The notes: generated by a model from the sequence alone, not told the origin. DNA of 64,000 nucleotides from Kaistella soli (GCF_019038595.1 NZ_JAHOPF010000003.1:372001-436000), one strand, 5' to 3'. Shown: positions 49,108 through 58,483, counted from the first letter of the stretch. Numbers and translations: made by a program.

Positions 49108-50601
49108 GTGAAAATTTTATCCGCTCTACAACTGAAAAATTGTGATGCTTTCACAATTAAAAACGAACCTATTTATTCTTTAAATTTAATGCAGCGGGTG
49201 GCCGATTCATGTGTGAACTGGCTTTCTTCCAAGTTTAATGATAAAGAAGCTTTCTATATTTTCTGCGGAAACGGCAATAACGGAGGTGGCGGTCTTGCTT
49301 TAGCCAGAACTCTTTACCAAAACGGATTTGATATTACGGTCTTTGTAAATGAAAATGAAAATTTTTCAAAAGACGCTTTGAGCAATCTCAATAAAATCAA
49401 GCAGATTTCCGGAATCGCCATTTTTGACTTTGCCGATACTTCCCAATTTAATTTTAAAGAAAACGCTATTATCGTTGACGCTCTTTTCGGAGCAGGGCTT
49501 AACAGGAAAATTAATAAGAAAGAGCAGGATCTGATTAATTTTCTCAACAAGGTAAAATTACATAAAGTTTCCATTGACATGCCTTCAGGTTTGGCGGCGG
49601 ATCATCTGATGGCAGAGAATGCCGTGATTTTCAAAGCAGATGAAACTTTAAGTCTTCAGTTTTGGAAAAAGACATTTCTTCATCCGGAAACCGGTCCCTA
49701 TTGCGGAAAAGTACATATCTTAAATATTGGTTTAAGTAAAGAATTCATTGCAAAGGAACCGACCGATGATTTTGTGGTAGATGATCAGTTAATTCAGGAA
49801 ATTTTTAAAAGTAGAAACGAATTTTCTCACAAAGGGAATTTTGGGAAAACAACTATTATCGCGGGCAGCTTTGGGAAAATGGGAGCCGCTGTCTTAGCCA
49901 CAAAAGCTGCGTTAAGATCGGGTAGTGGAATCACTTTCACTCTTGCTCCAAAGTGCGGTTATGAGATTCTTCAAACGGCATGTCCTGAAGCGATGTATCT
50001 GTTTGGCGGACAGAATTATAATGTTCATTTTGATGTAGACAGCGATTCTGCGGTTGGCATTGGTCCCGGTTTAGGGGGAAATACCGAAACGGAATTAATG
50101 TTTATGGAGTTTTTGAAATCCTGCGATCTGCCTTTGGTTTTAGATGCGGATGCGCTGAATATTATTGCCAAACATACTCAGTTTTTAAAGCACATTCCTC
50201 CAAAGTCCATTATAACACCCCATCCGAAGGAGTTTGAAAGACTTTTCGGAAAAACAGAAAACTCTTTTCAACAACTGGATCTGGCCAGAAAAAAAGCTCA
50301 GGAACTCAATATTTTTATCGTTTTAAAAGGTCACCATACACAAATCATCACTCCTGATAATAAAGTATTCTATAACATCACCGGCAATTCCGGAATGGCA
50401 AAAGGAGGCAGCGGAGATGCTCTTCTGGGAATTATCACTTCACTGGTAGCGCAAAATTATTCATCTGAACACGCTGCAGTTTTCGGAGTTTGGCTCCACG
50501 GTAAATCCGGTGATTTAGCTGCTGAAAAATATTCGAAAGAAGCAATGCTGCCGTCGGATCTGATCAATGAGATGGGTAATGTTTTTAGAGTTTTAGCATA
50601 A
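49108..50601 (+). CDS. nnr: Bifunctional NAD(P)H-hydrate epimerase / ADP-dependent dehydratase
   Basis: 497 residues. The N-terminal YjeF_N domain (1-220) has FCGNGNNGGGGLALARTLY (about 50-68) and VDALFGAGLNR; the C-terminal kinase-like domain has IAGSFGKMGAAVLATKAALRSG, VGIGPGLG and GNSGMAKGGSGDALLGII (about 425-442). It repairs hydrated NADH and NADPH. The start is a GTG at 49108 preceded by AAGG; this is unusual here because most starts are ATG. Stand-alone gene with a long leader. Confidence 0.93.
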   Translation: MKILSALQLKNCDAFTIKNEPIYSLNLMQRVADSCVNWLSSKFNDKEAFYIFCGNGNNGGGGLALARTLYQNGFDITVFVNENENFSKDALSNLNKIKQISGIAIFDFADTSQFNFKENAIIVDALFGAGLNRKINKKEQDLINFLNKVKLHKVSIDMPSGLAADHLMAENAVIFKADETLSLQFWKKTFLHPETGPYCGKVHILNIGLSKEFIAKEPTDDFVVDDQLIQEIFKSRNEFSHKGNFGKTTIIAGSFGKMGAAVLATKAALRSGSGITFTLAPKCGYEILQTACPEAMYLFGGQNYNVHFDVDSDSAVGIGPGLGGNTETELMFMEFLKSCDLPLVLDADALNIIAKHTQFLKHIPPKSIITPHPKEFERLFGKTENSFQQLDLARKKAQELNIFIVLKGHHTQIITPDNKVFYNITGNSGMAKGGSGDALLGIITSLVAQNYSSEHAAVFGVWLHGKSGDLAAEKYSKEAMLPSDLINEMGNVFRVLA

Positions 50602-50640
50602 AAAAATCCTTTCAAGAAATTCTTGAAAGGATTTTTTTTT
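50601..50640 (+). terminator. Terminator after nnr
   Basis: AAAAAATCCTTTCAAGAA pairs with TTCTTGAAAGGATTTTTT, followed by a T run. Confidence 0.92.
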
Positions 50641-50653
50641 ATCTTTTTACAAA

Positions 50654-51523
50654 TTATTCAGGTTTACCGTTTTCCTCTTCGGTGATTTTATTGTTTTTAG
50701 AATACCACATAATGACGAAACCTGCCAGCATAAAAGGAATCGAGAGAATCTGACCTGTATTTAATCCTGCAAACTGAATAAATTCATCGCCTTGCGGTTC
50801 TTTTAAAAATTCAACGAAGAACCTTACCGCCCAAAGGATAATAAAGAATAACCCGAAAAGCCATCCCTGCTGATATTTTTTGTTCGTGTAACGATATAAA
50901 ATCCACAAAAGAACAAAGAGCAGAAAGTAACCCGCGGCTTCAAAAAGCTGAGTGGGATAACGCGGAACTATGGCACCATATTCAGAACTTTGCTGCGGGA
51001 AAAGAATCGCGAAAGGCGAACCTTCAGGCGCGGGTTTTCCGATAATTTCGGAATTGAAAAAGTTTCCTATTCTCACAAATGCACCTCCTAACGCAACTAC
51101 AATTCCGATACGGTCGTATACCCAAAACGGATTTTTCTTAATGATTTTGTAGGAATAATAAAGTGTTGTAAAGATCAGAGCGATCGTTGCACCATGACTT
51201 GCCAATCCTGAAAATCCTGTAAATTTAAATTCAGGCTTTGTTTGGATCGGAAGAAAAACCGACCAGAAATCCTGTTTAAAAAGTTCGGGCTGGTAAAAAA
51301 TAACGTGGCCTAATCTCGCGCCCAGAATTGTTCCCACCAAAGTCCAGGTAAAAAGCGGTTCCAGATATTTTTGGTTTACATTATCGATCCTGAAAATTTT
51401 AGTCATGATCGCATACCCAAGTCCAAAAGCCAGGATGAACATTAGACTGTAGTAGTGGAGCGTTATTGGGCCTAAATGTATTCCGGTTGACGGATCCCAG
51501 GTCGTATATAAGAATGAAACCAT
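50654..51523 (-). CDS. lgt: Prolipoprotein diacylglyceryl transferase Lgt
   Basis: 289 residues with seven predicted helices. The signature GGAFVRIGNFFNSEIIGKP (about 145-163) and the N-terminal YSLMFILAFGLGYAIM are diagnostic. Lgt adds a diacylglycerol to the lipobox cysteine of lipoprotein precursors, such as the YceI and GldK types. It lies 23 bp after yidD on the same strand, so it is probably in one operon with it. Confidence 0.95.
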   Translation of the reverse strand: MVSFLYTTWDPSTGIHLGPITLHYYSLMFILAFGLGYAIMTKIFRIDNVNQKYLEPLFTWTLVGTILGARLGHVIFYQPELFKQDFWSVFLPIQTKPEFKFTGFSGLASHGATIALIFTTLYYSYKIIKKNPFWVYDRIGIVVALGGAFVRIGNFFNSEIIGKPAPEGSPFAILFPQQSSEYGAIVPRYPTQLFEAAGYFLLFVLLWILYRYTNKKYQQGWLFGLFFIILWAVRFFVEFLKEPQGDEFIQFAGLNTGQILSIPFMLAGFVIMWYSKNNKITEEENGKPE

Positions 51524-51546
51524 ATTTAATTATTTTTTTTAAGTTT

Positions 51547-51792
51547 TTAATGTTGATGTTCACATTTCGGCGGAACCGGATCATAGCCTTCACCTCCCCA
51601 CGGATGGCATCGCGAAATCCTTTTTGCGCCGAGCCAAAAACCTTTGAAAAGGCCATGAACCCGAAGTGCTTCTACCATATAGCTGGAGCATGTAGGCTCG
51701 TAACGGCAGTTTTTTGGAAGCAGGGGTGAGATGCACCACTGATAGATTTTTATCAGGGCCACCAAAGGAAATGTGAGGATTTTGTTGAACAT
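51547..51792 (-). CDS. yidD: Membrane protein insertion efficiency factor YidD
   Basis: 81 residues from ATG 51792. It contains [29 protein letters not shown] (helix plus the Cys pair), then [26 protein letters not shown], the YidD signature. YidD is an amphipathic membrane-associated protein that helps YidC insert proteins. An in-frame TTG at 51831 lies in the -33 box and should not be the start. The -7 box ends 7 nt before the ATG. Confidence 0.95.
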   Translation of the reverse strand: MFNKILTFPLVALIKIYQWCISPLLPKNCRYEPTCSSYMVEALRVHGLFKGFWLGAKRISRCHPWGGEGYDPVPPKCEHQH

Positions 51793-51799
51793 TGCGTTG

Positions 51800-51832
51800 C
51801 AAAAATAACGAAATAGTTTAATTTTGTTCAAA
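51800..51832 (-). promoter_or_regulatory. Promoter of yidD-lgt
   Basis: Minus strand: TTTG (51832-51829), 21-bp spacer, TATTTTTG (51807-51800), then seven nt to the ATG at 51792. The best-supported case of a near-leaderless promoter here. Confidence 0.7.
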
Positions 51833-51881
51833 GTTTCTGTCTAATCTTGTATTAACAGAATTTTATATCGTCCAATTTCAA

Positions 51882-53168
51882 ATGTTTATCTTGAATTCCA
51901 ATATTCCTCTTGCCGAGCAGCTGCGTCCCAAAACCCTTGATGAGGTTCTGGGTCAGGAACATCTGACCGGAAAAAACGGAACAGTCCGAAAAATGTTGGA
52001 AAATGACACCTTGAATTCTTTAATTTTCTGGGGACCGCCGGGAACCGGGAAAACCACATTAGCGGAAATTATTTCTGAAAAATCGGGGAGAAAGTTTTTT
52101 AAGCTTTCAGCAGTGTCGAGCGGCGTTAAAGATGTTCGGGAAGTTATTGAAGATGCCAAAAAGCAAAATCTTTTTTCAGGAAAACCACCGATTTTATTTA
52201 TTGATGAAATTCACCGGTTTAATAAGTCTCAGCAGGATTCACTGCTTCATGCCGTAGAAAAAGGCTGGATCGTCCTGATTGGCGCCACCACAGAAAATCC
52301 TAGTTTCGAAGTGGTTTCTGCTTTGCTTTCCCGCTCTCAGGTTTATGTGCTAAAATCTTTAAGTTATGAAAAACTGGAAGAGCTTGCCGAGACTGCATTA
52401 AATAAATACAACGAAAAAGAAAAGACAGATTTTAAAATTAAGGACAAAGAAGCCTTTATCCAATATTCCGGCGGTGATGCGAGGAAACTTATTAATTCTG
52501 TAGAAAATGTTCTGAATAACTTCAAAAAATCTCCAAATAAGGAGATCAGCAATGAGGATGTTCTGGAGGTTTTGCAGGAGACAATGGCGCTTTATGACAA
52601 AAACGGAGAGCAGCATTATGATATTATTTCTGCTTTCATCAAATCCATGCGCGGATCTGACCCGAACGGTGCGGTGTATTGGCTTGCGAGAATGTTGGTT
52701 GGCGGTGAAGACATTAAGTTTATTGCCAGACGAATGCTTATTCTGGCTTCCGAAGACATCGGTCTGGCAAATCCAAATGCTTTGATTGTGGCGAATAACT
52801 GTTTTCAGGCGGTGAATGTGATCGGAAATCCTGAAGCAAGAATTATCCTCAGTGAAACAGCGGTTTATCTGGCTGTTTCCCCTAAAAGTAATTCAACTTA
52901 TTTAGCGATCAATGAGGCGATTGCAAAAGTAAAACAAACGGGAAATCTGCCGGTTCCCTTACATCTGCGAAATGCTCCGACCAAACTGATGAAGGATTTA
53001 AACTACGGTAAAGATTACGATTACGCGCATTCTCACGAAGGAAATTTTGTGGATCTGGAATTTTTGCCGGAGGAAATTTCCGGAACAAAATTCTATGAAC
53101 CGGGAAACAATTCAACCGAAAATAAAATCGCTGAACAGCTTAAGAAAAAGTGGAAGGATAAGTACTGA
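51882..53168 (+). CDS. rarA: Replication-associated recombination protein RarA (MgsA) AAA+ ATPase
   Basis: 428 residues. LAEQLRPKTLDEVLGQEHL near the start, Walker A WGPPGTGKTTLAE (about 50-62), Walker B ILFIDEIHRFNK, and a C-terminal tetramerisation domain with YDIISAFIKSMRGSDPN and LHLRNAPTKLMKDLNYG. RarA acts at stalled replication forks with SSB and RecQ. The call is firm by motif order and length. Divergent from yidD-lgt. Confidence 0.93.
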   Translation: MFILNSNIPLAEQLRPKTLDEVLGQEHLTGKNGTVRKMLENDTLNSLIFWGPPGTGKTTLAEIISEKSGRKFFKLSAVSSGVKDVREVIEDAKKQNLFSGKPPILFIDEIHRFNKSQQDSLLHAVEKGWIVLIGATTENPSFEVVSALLSRSQVYVLKSLSYEKLEELAETALNKYNEKEKTDFKIKDKEAFIQYSGGDARKLINSVENVLNNFKKSPNKEISNEDVLEVLQETMALYDKNGEQHYDIISAFIKSMRGSDPNGAVYWLARMLVGGEDIKFIARRMLILASEDIGLANPNALIVANNCFQAVNVIGNPEARIILSETAVYLAVSPKSNSTYLAINEAIAKVKQTGNLPVPLHLRNAPTKLMKDLNYGKDYDYAHSHEGNFVDLEFLPEEISGTKFYEPGNNSTENKIAEQLKKKWKDKY

Positions 53169-53257
53169 CAGGGTTTTTTCTAGCATATATAATTGAATAT
53201 CATTAACATTTGACTCGTTGTCAGGTGTTTTTTTTATCTTTAATTAAAATTTAAGAG

Positions 53258-55186
53258 ATGAAAAAATTATATGTTTTTATACTGATGAGCCTTTTCTGTC
53301 AACAGTTTTTTGCTCAGGGAAATTCAGAAAATAAAGGCTTAATTGAAAAAGAAACCGGCAGATATCAGCGGATGATCGATTTTAATGTGAATCCCAACAC
53401 CTTAAATTATAATCTTAAGTACCAAAGAATGGAGGTGTATCTGGATCCTGCAGTGTTGCAGATTTCAGGTTCTGTAACATCACATTTCCTTGCTAATGCA
53501 GATATGTCGGCGATTTATTTTGATCTGACTGATCTTCTTCCAGTTTCTCAGGTTGTTTATCACGGTACAAACCTTCCTTTTCAGCAGCTTTCAACCAAAG
53601 AACTTAAAATTGATTTTCCTTCCTCCGTTCCTGCTAATACACTGGATTCTCTGACGGTTCATTATTCCGGTGTGCCGGATAATTCAGGAAGAACTTCTTT
53701 TTACATGGGAACCCATAACGGAAGTCCAGTGCTGGCAACGCTTTCCGAGCCATATGGAGCGCAGAATTGGTTTCCGACAAAGCAGAGCATGAATGATAAA
53801 ATTGACCGTTTCGATTTTAAAATTACCACTCCCGACCAATACAGTGTGGCTTCGAACGGAAAATTAATGTCGGAAACGTTGCTTGCCGGAGGTAAAAAGC
53901 TTACTTTCTGGCGGACGCAATATCCTATGGCTGCATATCTGGCGGCGTTTTCAATTGGGGTTTTCAACAAAACAAATGATATAATTGGGAATCCTCCGTT
54001 TCCTTATGTGAACTATCTCTATACCGATACTGCGGCAAACCCGGAGATCGTCAGTAATCTGGAGTGGACCAAAACTGCCATGTCAGTTTTCGAAAATCAT
54101 TTTGGTCCTTATCCTTTTTCAGCAGAAAAGTACGGTCACATGGAATTTGCAGTGAATGGTGCGGCAATGGAGCATCAAACCATGTCATCTATGAATTCTT
54201 TCGCAAAATCTACCATTGCGCATGAACTGGCGCACCAATGGTTTGGCGACAAAATAACCTGTGGTGCGTGGAATGATGCTTGGCTCAATGAAGGTTTTGC
54301 CACTTTTGGTGAACATCTGATCAATGAGAAAAATCTGATGACCCATACGGAATTTATGAATTACCTTGTTAACCATCTCAGTATTATCACAAGTCTTCCA
54401 AACGGCAGTATTTACGTAAAAGACAGTGATTTGGGGAATATTGGTGCGGTTTTCAGCGGCAGGCTTACCTATATTAAAGGCGGATATGTTTTACGAATGA
54501 TTAAATGGATTTTGGGTGATGATGTTTTTTATCAAATGATGAAAGATTATACTTCCAATCCCGCATTTGCTTATCAGTACGCGAAAACCGAAGATTTTAA
54601 AAATCAGATTCTTATTTCTACCGGAAAAGATCTTACGGGATTTTTCAATGACTGGATTTATGGACAGGGATATCCGACTTATACGATTAAATGGAATCAG
54701 CCCATCGCCAATCAGAATATCCGGTTTGAGGTTTCGCAAATACAAAGCGATCCTTCCGTTTCTTTTTTCGAGATGCCGTTACCTGTAAAAGTGACGGGAA
54801 CCAACGGAGAAACGGCGTATCTGGTTTTAGACAATAATTCCAATAATCAGTCGTTTTCTAAACCTCTGAATTTTCAGGCAGCTAATGTGGAGTTTAATTA
54901 TGACTATCAGATTATTGAGAAGAATTCTACGGTTGCTTTTGATCCTGCTTTAGGAACCCAATCTGTCAGGAAAGAAGACGTAATTCTGTTTCCTAATCCG
55001 GTAAAAAATGAACTGTATTTGAAAGGAATTCTTAAAATTACTGAGTATGAAATCTATTCTGCAGACGGTAAACTCGTAAAAAAAGAAAAATATGATACAC
55101 GTAATTCCGTTAATGTTTCCCAATTAATCCCAGGAATTTATATAATCAAAATTAACGGAGAGAATCTAAAATTCATTAAAGAATAA
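53258..55186 (+). CDS. Secreted M1 family aminopeptidase with type IX sorting domain
   Basis: 642 residues. Signal peptide (KLYVFILMSLFCQQFFAQ). The gluzincin motif is AHELAHQWFGDKI (HExxH-type zinc site, about 320-332) with the downstream Glu in WLNEGFATF; the M1 GAMEH-type motif is NGAAMEHQT. The C-terminal 75 residues, beginning with FPNPVKNELYL (about 575), form a type A T9SS sorting domain ending NGENLKFIKE. It would be exported by the type IX system, whose gld and porT genes are in this window. Confidence 0.93.
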   Translation: MKKLYVFILMSLFCQQFFAQGNSENKGLIEKETGRYQRMIDFNVNPNTLNYNLKYQRMEVYLDPAVLQISGSVTSHFLANADMSAIYFDLTDLLPVSQVVYHGTNLPFQQLSTKELKIDFPSSVPANTLDSLTVHYSGVPDNSGRTSFYMGTHNGSPVLATLSEPYGAQNWFPTKQSMNDKIDRFDFKITTPDQYSVASNGKLMSETLLAGGKKLTFWRTQYPMAAYLAAFSIGVFNKTNDIIGNPPFPYVNYLYTDTAANPEIVSNLEWTKTAMSVFENHFGPYPFSAEKYGHMEFAVNGAAMEHQTMSSMNSFAKSTIAHELAHQWFGDKITCGAWNDAWLNEGFATFGEHLINEKNLMTHTEFMNYLVNHLSIITSLPNGSIYVKDSDLGNIGAVFSGRLTYIKGGYVLRMIKWILGDDVFYQMMKDYTSNPAFAYQYAKTEDFKNQILISTGKDLTGFFNDWIYGQGYPTYTIKWNQPIANQNIRFEVSQIQSDPSVSFFEMPLPVKVTGTNGETAYLVLDNNSNNQSFSKPLNFQAANVEFNYDYQIIEKNSTVAFDPALGTQSVRKEDVILFPNPVKNELYLKGILKITEYEIYSADGKLVKKEKYDTRNSVNVSQLIPGIYIIKINGENLKFIKE

Positions 55187-55218
55187 AATTAACCGGCAGG
55201 AAAAACTTTTTAAAGAAT

Positions 55219-56058
55219 TTACCCTTCCAGCTCATATTCGTTATAGTGACCGATAAACTTTACTTCTGCTCCGAATAAGCGCAGTTCTTCCAGCGCGTTT
55301 TCTGACAGAACGGGATGCCATTCGCTTGCTACATTGATGAAGAAAAAATAATTGCCAAGGCCTTTTTTCATTGTGCGGCTTTCAATTTTGGAGAGGTTCA
55401 TTTTCCGCCATGCAAAAACGGAAAGAACCTGATGCAGACCGCCGGCATGATCTTCAGGAAGCGTTACCAGAAGAGAGGTTTTTTCAGAAGTTTTAGGGAA
55501 ATTTAGTTTCAGGATGTTTTTGTTTTTAGAAATCACAATGAACTTGGTGTGATTCTGTTCAAAATCCTGAATATTTCCACGGATAACTTTCAACCCGTAT
55601 AGTTTCGCAGCATAGGAATTTGCGATTGCAGCCCATTTTTCCTCGGGATTTTCGGAAACCAGTTTCGCCGCAGCGGCTGTGGAGCTGTAATCCTGAGTTT
55701 CTGTGTTTTTGAAATGATCAAACCTGAAGTGGAATGTCTGCGCCAAAGCCTGAGGATGAGAAATCACTTTACTGAAATCTTCATTGTCCGGATGAATCAT
55801 TAAATGATGGGAAATAGGCATTACTGCTTCAGTTTCGATGAAGATGTCTTCGAAATCATACAGATAATCCAGTGTCATAGAGACCGTTCCTTCAATCGAA
55901 TTTTCAAGCGGAACAACAGCTTTTTCCACTTCACCGTCTTTTACAGCATTGAAGCAGTCTAAAATACTTGATTGCGGAATGAGTTCATGATCGGGAAAAA
56001 TCTGAGAACACGCCAGCTGTGTAAAACTCGCCTGCGGACCGAGGAATGCTATTTTCAT
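55219..56058 (-). CDS. pheA: Prephenate dehydratase
   Basis: 279 residues. IAFLGPQASFTQLA starts it; VVPLENSIEGTVSMTLDYLY (about 50-69), NHTKFIVISKN (a TxF-type motif with the conserved Thr) and a C-terminal ACT domain with SKIESRTMKKGLGNYFFFIN (about 232-251), which binds phenylalanine as feedback inhibitor. It makes phenylpyruvate for phenylalanine synthesis. No chorismate mutase domain. It begins 4 nt after a -7 box. Confidence 0.95.
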   Translation of the reverse strand: MKIAFLGPQASFTQLACSQIFPDHELIPQSSILDCFNAVKDGEVEKAVVPLENSIEGTVSMTLDYLYDFEDIFIETEAVMPISHHLMIHPDNEDFSKVISHPQALAQTFHFRFDHFKNTETQDYSSTAAAAKLVSENPEEKWAAIANSYAAKLYGLKVIRGNIQDFEQNHTKFIVISKNKNILKLNFPKTSEKTSLLVTLPEDHAGGLHQVLSVFAWRKMNLSKIESRTMKKGLGNYFFFINVASEWHPVLSENALEELRLFGAEVKFIGHYNEYELEG

Positions 56059-56062
56059 TCAG

Positions 56063-56070
56063 CAAAAATA
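56063..56070 (-). promoter_or_regulatory. -7 promoter box of pheA, 4 nt before the ATG
   Basis: Minus strand TATTTTTG, then CTGA, then ATG. A TTTG sits 16 bp upstream (56090-56087), slightly below the normal spacing of 17-23. Confidence 0.55.
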
Positions 56071-56117
56071 GAAAAGCCGTTGATAACAAAAGCTTTTTCA
56101 ATGTTTATTTTTTGTAA

Positions 56118-57878
56118 TTATTCAGATTTAAATATTTCAGAACGTTCCGAAATTCCATTATTATTAAATGCTTCGATCTGGAAATAATAGGCATCAGTGC
56201 GGTCGGCTCCGGTAAAGAAATACTCATTTTTACCGTAAACCATGATGCTTCCGTATAATTTATCCGGAGTTTTTCCGAAATAGATCATGTAGCCGTCCGC
56301 ATTTTGGTTTTGCTTCCATTTCATCCAGATGCTTCTTCTTTCGCCGAATTTTTTCGGATCTGCACGAAGCGGAACGAAATTTTCTACTTTCGCGGGTTTT
56401 TCTCCGGCACCTTTTCCAAAAACTCTGAAACCGCTCAGTGCGAATTTTCCGGTTGGCATTTTCAGGTTTTCCATTTTTAAATATCGTGCTTTAGCAGGCT
56501 TCTCCAGCTCAACATAATCATGGGGAACATCTGTGGTATTCTTGCTTTTGTCAATTAAAACTTTCCAGTTCTTACCGTCATTGGAACTGTAAATCTTGTA
56601 CTGATGCATTTTTCCTAACGTTTTTCCCATAAATTCAGCATCCTGGTCTGCGTAATTAATCTGAACCGCGTTAATGGTAGAAATTTCTCCCAAATCAGTC
56701 TGGAACCATTCTCCAGAATTTCCTGTTTTAGCCGACCAATATGTTTTGATGTCCTCGTCTACCGCAAAATTGGACTGGTAGCCGCCTAAAGTGGAAGAAG
56801 CAGCGACCGGTTTCTGGTAATTAAGAAGCATCCATCCGGTAAATAAACCTTTGGTGAAGTCTTTTCCCTGGGCGTATTCAGGAATGAAAGTAGGGTAGTC
56901 GCCGTAGGCTGTATTGCTGTACATGACGTCATCTTTGTCGAAGCCTGCAGGCCAGATTCCGAGCCGTCGTTCGAAATTGTTTTTTACCGAAATAAAAATG
57001 GTGGAAACGTGCCAGTAATTTCCGTAATTATCTTGAAAAGTTGCTCCATGTCCTGCACCTCTCGCAAAACCGCCGGGTTTATATGAGAAAGGATTGTGCT
57101 GCTGATATTCATAACCTTCTAAAGGGTTTTTGGAAACATAGACACCGTCCGCATATCCGCTGAATTCGGTTGCCGGTGCGCCGTACTGCATGTAGTATTT
57201 TCCGTTGTGCTTGGTAACCCAAGCGCCTTCTACAAAAGGCTGCAGAAAAACATTGTCGTTGTATTCTCCAAATCTTTCCCAGCCGTGATCTTCAGGCTTC
57301 AGTCTGAGAATAGGCTTTACGTAGCCTTCAGACTGCAGGTTTTTTACTTTTACCTCGGTTCCCAAAAGCGGCCACTCGTTGCTTGATCCCCAATATAAAT
57401 AGAGTTTGTTTTTATCTTCGTCGTAATGAAATGCAGGATCCCATGCTCCGACTTTTAACGTATCGACGGCAATTTTCCAGTCGTCTTTTTTAGGGTTTGT
57501 AGATTTCCAGATCGGGAAATCGGATTCCCAGGTAGAGCCGTAAACGTAGAGGGTATCTTTCATGGCCCACACCGCAGGTGCGTTCAGGTCGTGAGTATAT
57601 TTATCGTCGCGGAGAAATTTTCTGTAAATAAATTTCCAGTGCAGCATGTCATCGCTGTGCCAGTAACCTTCCTGATTCGTGGAGAAAAGATAAAGTTCCT
57701 TTTTAAAATTCACGATTACCGGATCTGCTGTAGCACGGTGTTTTCCCTGGCTGGAGAATACTTTGAAAGGTGTATAGCCGTAATCGATATTGATTGGGTT
57801 GCAATAGGTTTTTTGCTGAGCAAAGCAAAGATTAATCATCAGTAAAAACAATGCAGAAAAGGAAAAATGGGTTTTCAT
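56118..57878 (-). CDS. Secreted GH43-like glycoside hydrolase with discoidin-type domain
   Basis: 586 residues. Signal peptide (FSALFLLMINLCFAQQ). The catalytic five-bladed propeller begins YCNPINIDYGYTPF and has TADPVIVNFKKELYLF (the Asp general-base position), APAVWAMKDTLYVYGS and GAWDPAFHYDEDKNKLYLYWG. A F5/8 type C (discoidin) domain with YWSAKTGNSGEWFQTDLG (about 390-410) and a FN3-like C-terminus follow. No type IX sorting tail seen. It probably binds and trims plant or microbial polysaccharide. Confidence 0.85.
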   Translation of the reverse strand: MKTHFSFSALFLLMINLCFAQQKTYCNPINIDYGYTPFKVFSSQGKHRATADPVIVNFKKELYLFSTNQEGYWHSDDMLHWKFIYRKFLRDDKYTHDLNAPAVWAMKDTLYVYGSTWESDFPIWKSTNPKKDDWKIAVDTLKVGAWDPAFHYDEDKNKLYLYWGSSNEWPLLGTEVKVKNLQSEGYVKPILRLKPEDHGWERFGEYNDNVFLQPFVEGAWVTKHNGKYYMQYGAPATEFSGYADGVYVSKNPLEGYEYQQHNPFSYKPGGFARGAGHGATFQDNYGNYWHVSTIFISVKNNFERRLGIWPAGFDKDDVMYSNTAYGDYPTFIPEYAQGKDFTKGLFTGWMLLNYQKPVAASSTLGGYQSNFAVDEDIKTYWSAKTGNSGEWFQTDLGEISTINAVQINYADQDAEFMGKTLGKMHQYKIYSSNDGKNWKVLIDKSKNTTDVPHDYVELEKPAKARYLKMENLKMPTGKFALSGFRVFGKGAGEKPAKVENFVPLRADPKKFGERRSIWMKWKQNQNADGYMIYFGKTPDKLYGSIMVYGKNEYFFTGADRTDAYYFQIEAFNNNGISERSEIFKSE

Positions 57879-57946
57879 AAAGAGATTTTTTTGGAAAAAA
57901 GTAAAGTTATGAACTTAAATTGAGATAATAGAAAGCGGTGTTCAGC

Positions 57947-57974
57947 AAAAAATCCGTACAGCGAGTACGGATTT
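57947..57974 (-). terminator. Terminator after the YflT-like stress protein gene
   Basis: AAATCCGTAC (57950-57959) pairs with GTACGGATTT (57965-57974); the minus strand continues with T residues. Confidence 0.85.
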
Positions 57975-58003
57975 CTATGGGAAATGAAAAAAAAATTATT
58001 CGG

Positions 58004-58444
58004 TTAAGCTTTTATTTCAGCATTCATGCCCTGCTGTATATTTCCTTTGGAAACAGAAATTTCGGGCATTGCATAAATATGAGATTTAGCTCTCAATGCT
58101 ACGATTTTTTTGATGTACTCTAAATCTTTTGCCTCTTCAAGGGTCATGTCCTGAAACTCGTACATTTTTACGACATCATTCTTACGGAATGATTTTTTCA
58201 CACTTGTCAGTTCTTCCTCGTTACGGACAGAAACGCTGGTGATCAGTTTATCCTCCTGTTGCGCGTTCTCCGGCTGTAAACCTAAAAGTTTTTTCCAGAA
58301 ATTCTGTTTCTGTTCTGCAGAACTGTTTCTGTTTGTTTTGTAAATAATATAATCTTCGTTTCTGATTCCCGATTGTTCTAATCCTTCAGAAACTTCTTTT
58401 GCGTTTTCCTGACTAGGAAATAATCCAACGATCGTGTAATTCAT
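58004..58444 (-). CDS. Hypothetical general-stress (YflT/GSP17M-like) protein
   Basis: 146 residues, without signal peptide. The N-terminal 40 residues (YTIVGLFPSQENAKEVSEGLEQSGI) resemble the general stress protein 17M/YflT domain, then a charged linker (KTNRNSSAEQKQNFWKKLLG) and a helix with MTLEEAKDLEYIKKIVALRAK. Monocistronic with a good -7 box and terminator. No function is known; stress linkage is inferred from the domain only. Confidence 0.7.
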   Translation of the reverse strand: MNYTIVGLFPSQENAKEVSEGLEQSGIRNEDYIIYKTNRNSSAEQKQNFWKKLLGLQPENAQQEDKLITSVSVRNEEELTSVKKSFRKNDVVKMYEFQDMTLEEAKDLEYIKKIVALRAKSHIYAMPEISVSKGNIQQGMNAEIKA

Positions 58445-58475
58445 CTTGATGTTTTTTATGTTGTTAAATTCTTTG

Positions 58476-58483
58476 CAAATATA
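58476..58483 (-). promoter_or_regulatory. -7 promoter box of the YflT-like gene
   Basis: Minus strand TATATTTG, 31 nt before the ATG. Confidence 0.55.

Noticed and set aside
53169-53257. Terminator between rarA and the M1 peptidase gene
   Set aside because: T runs exist but no convincing stem precedes them.
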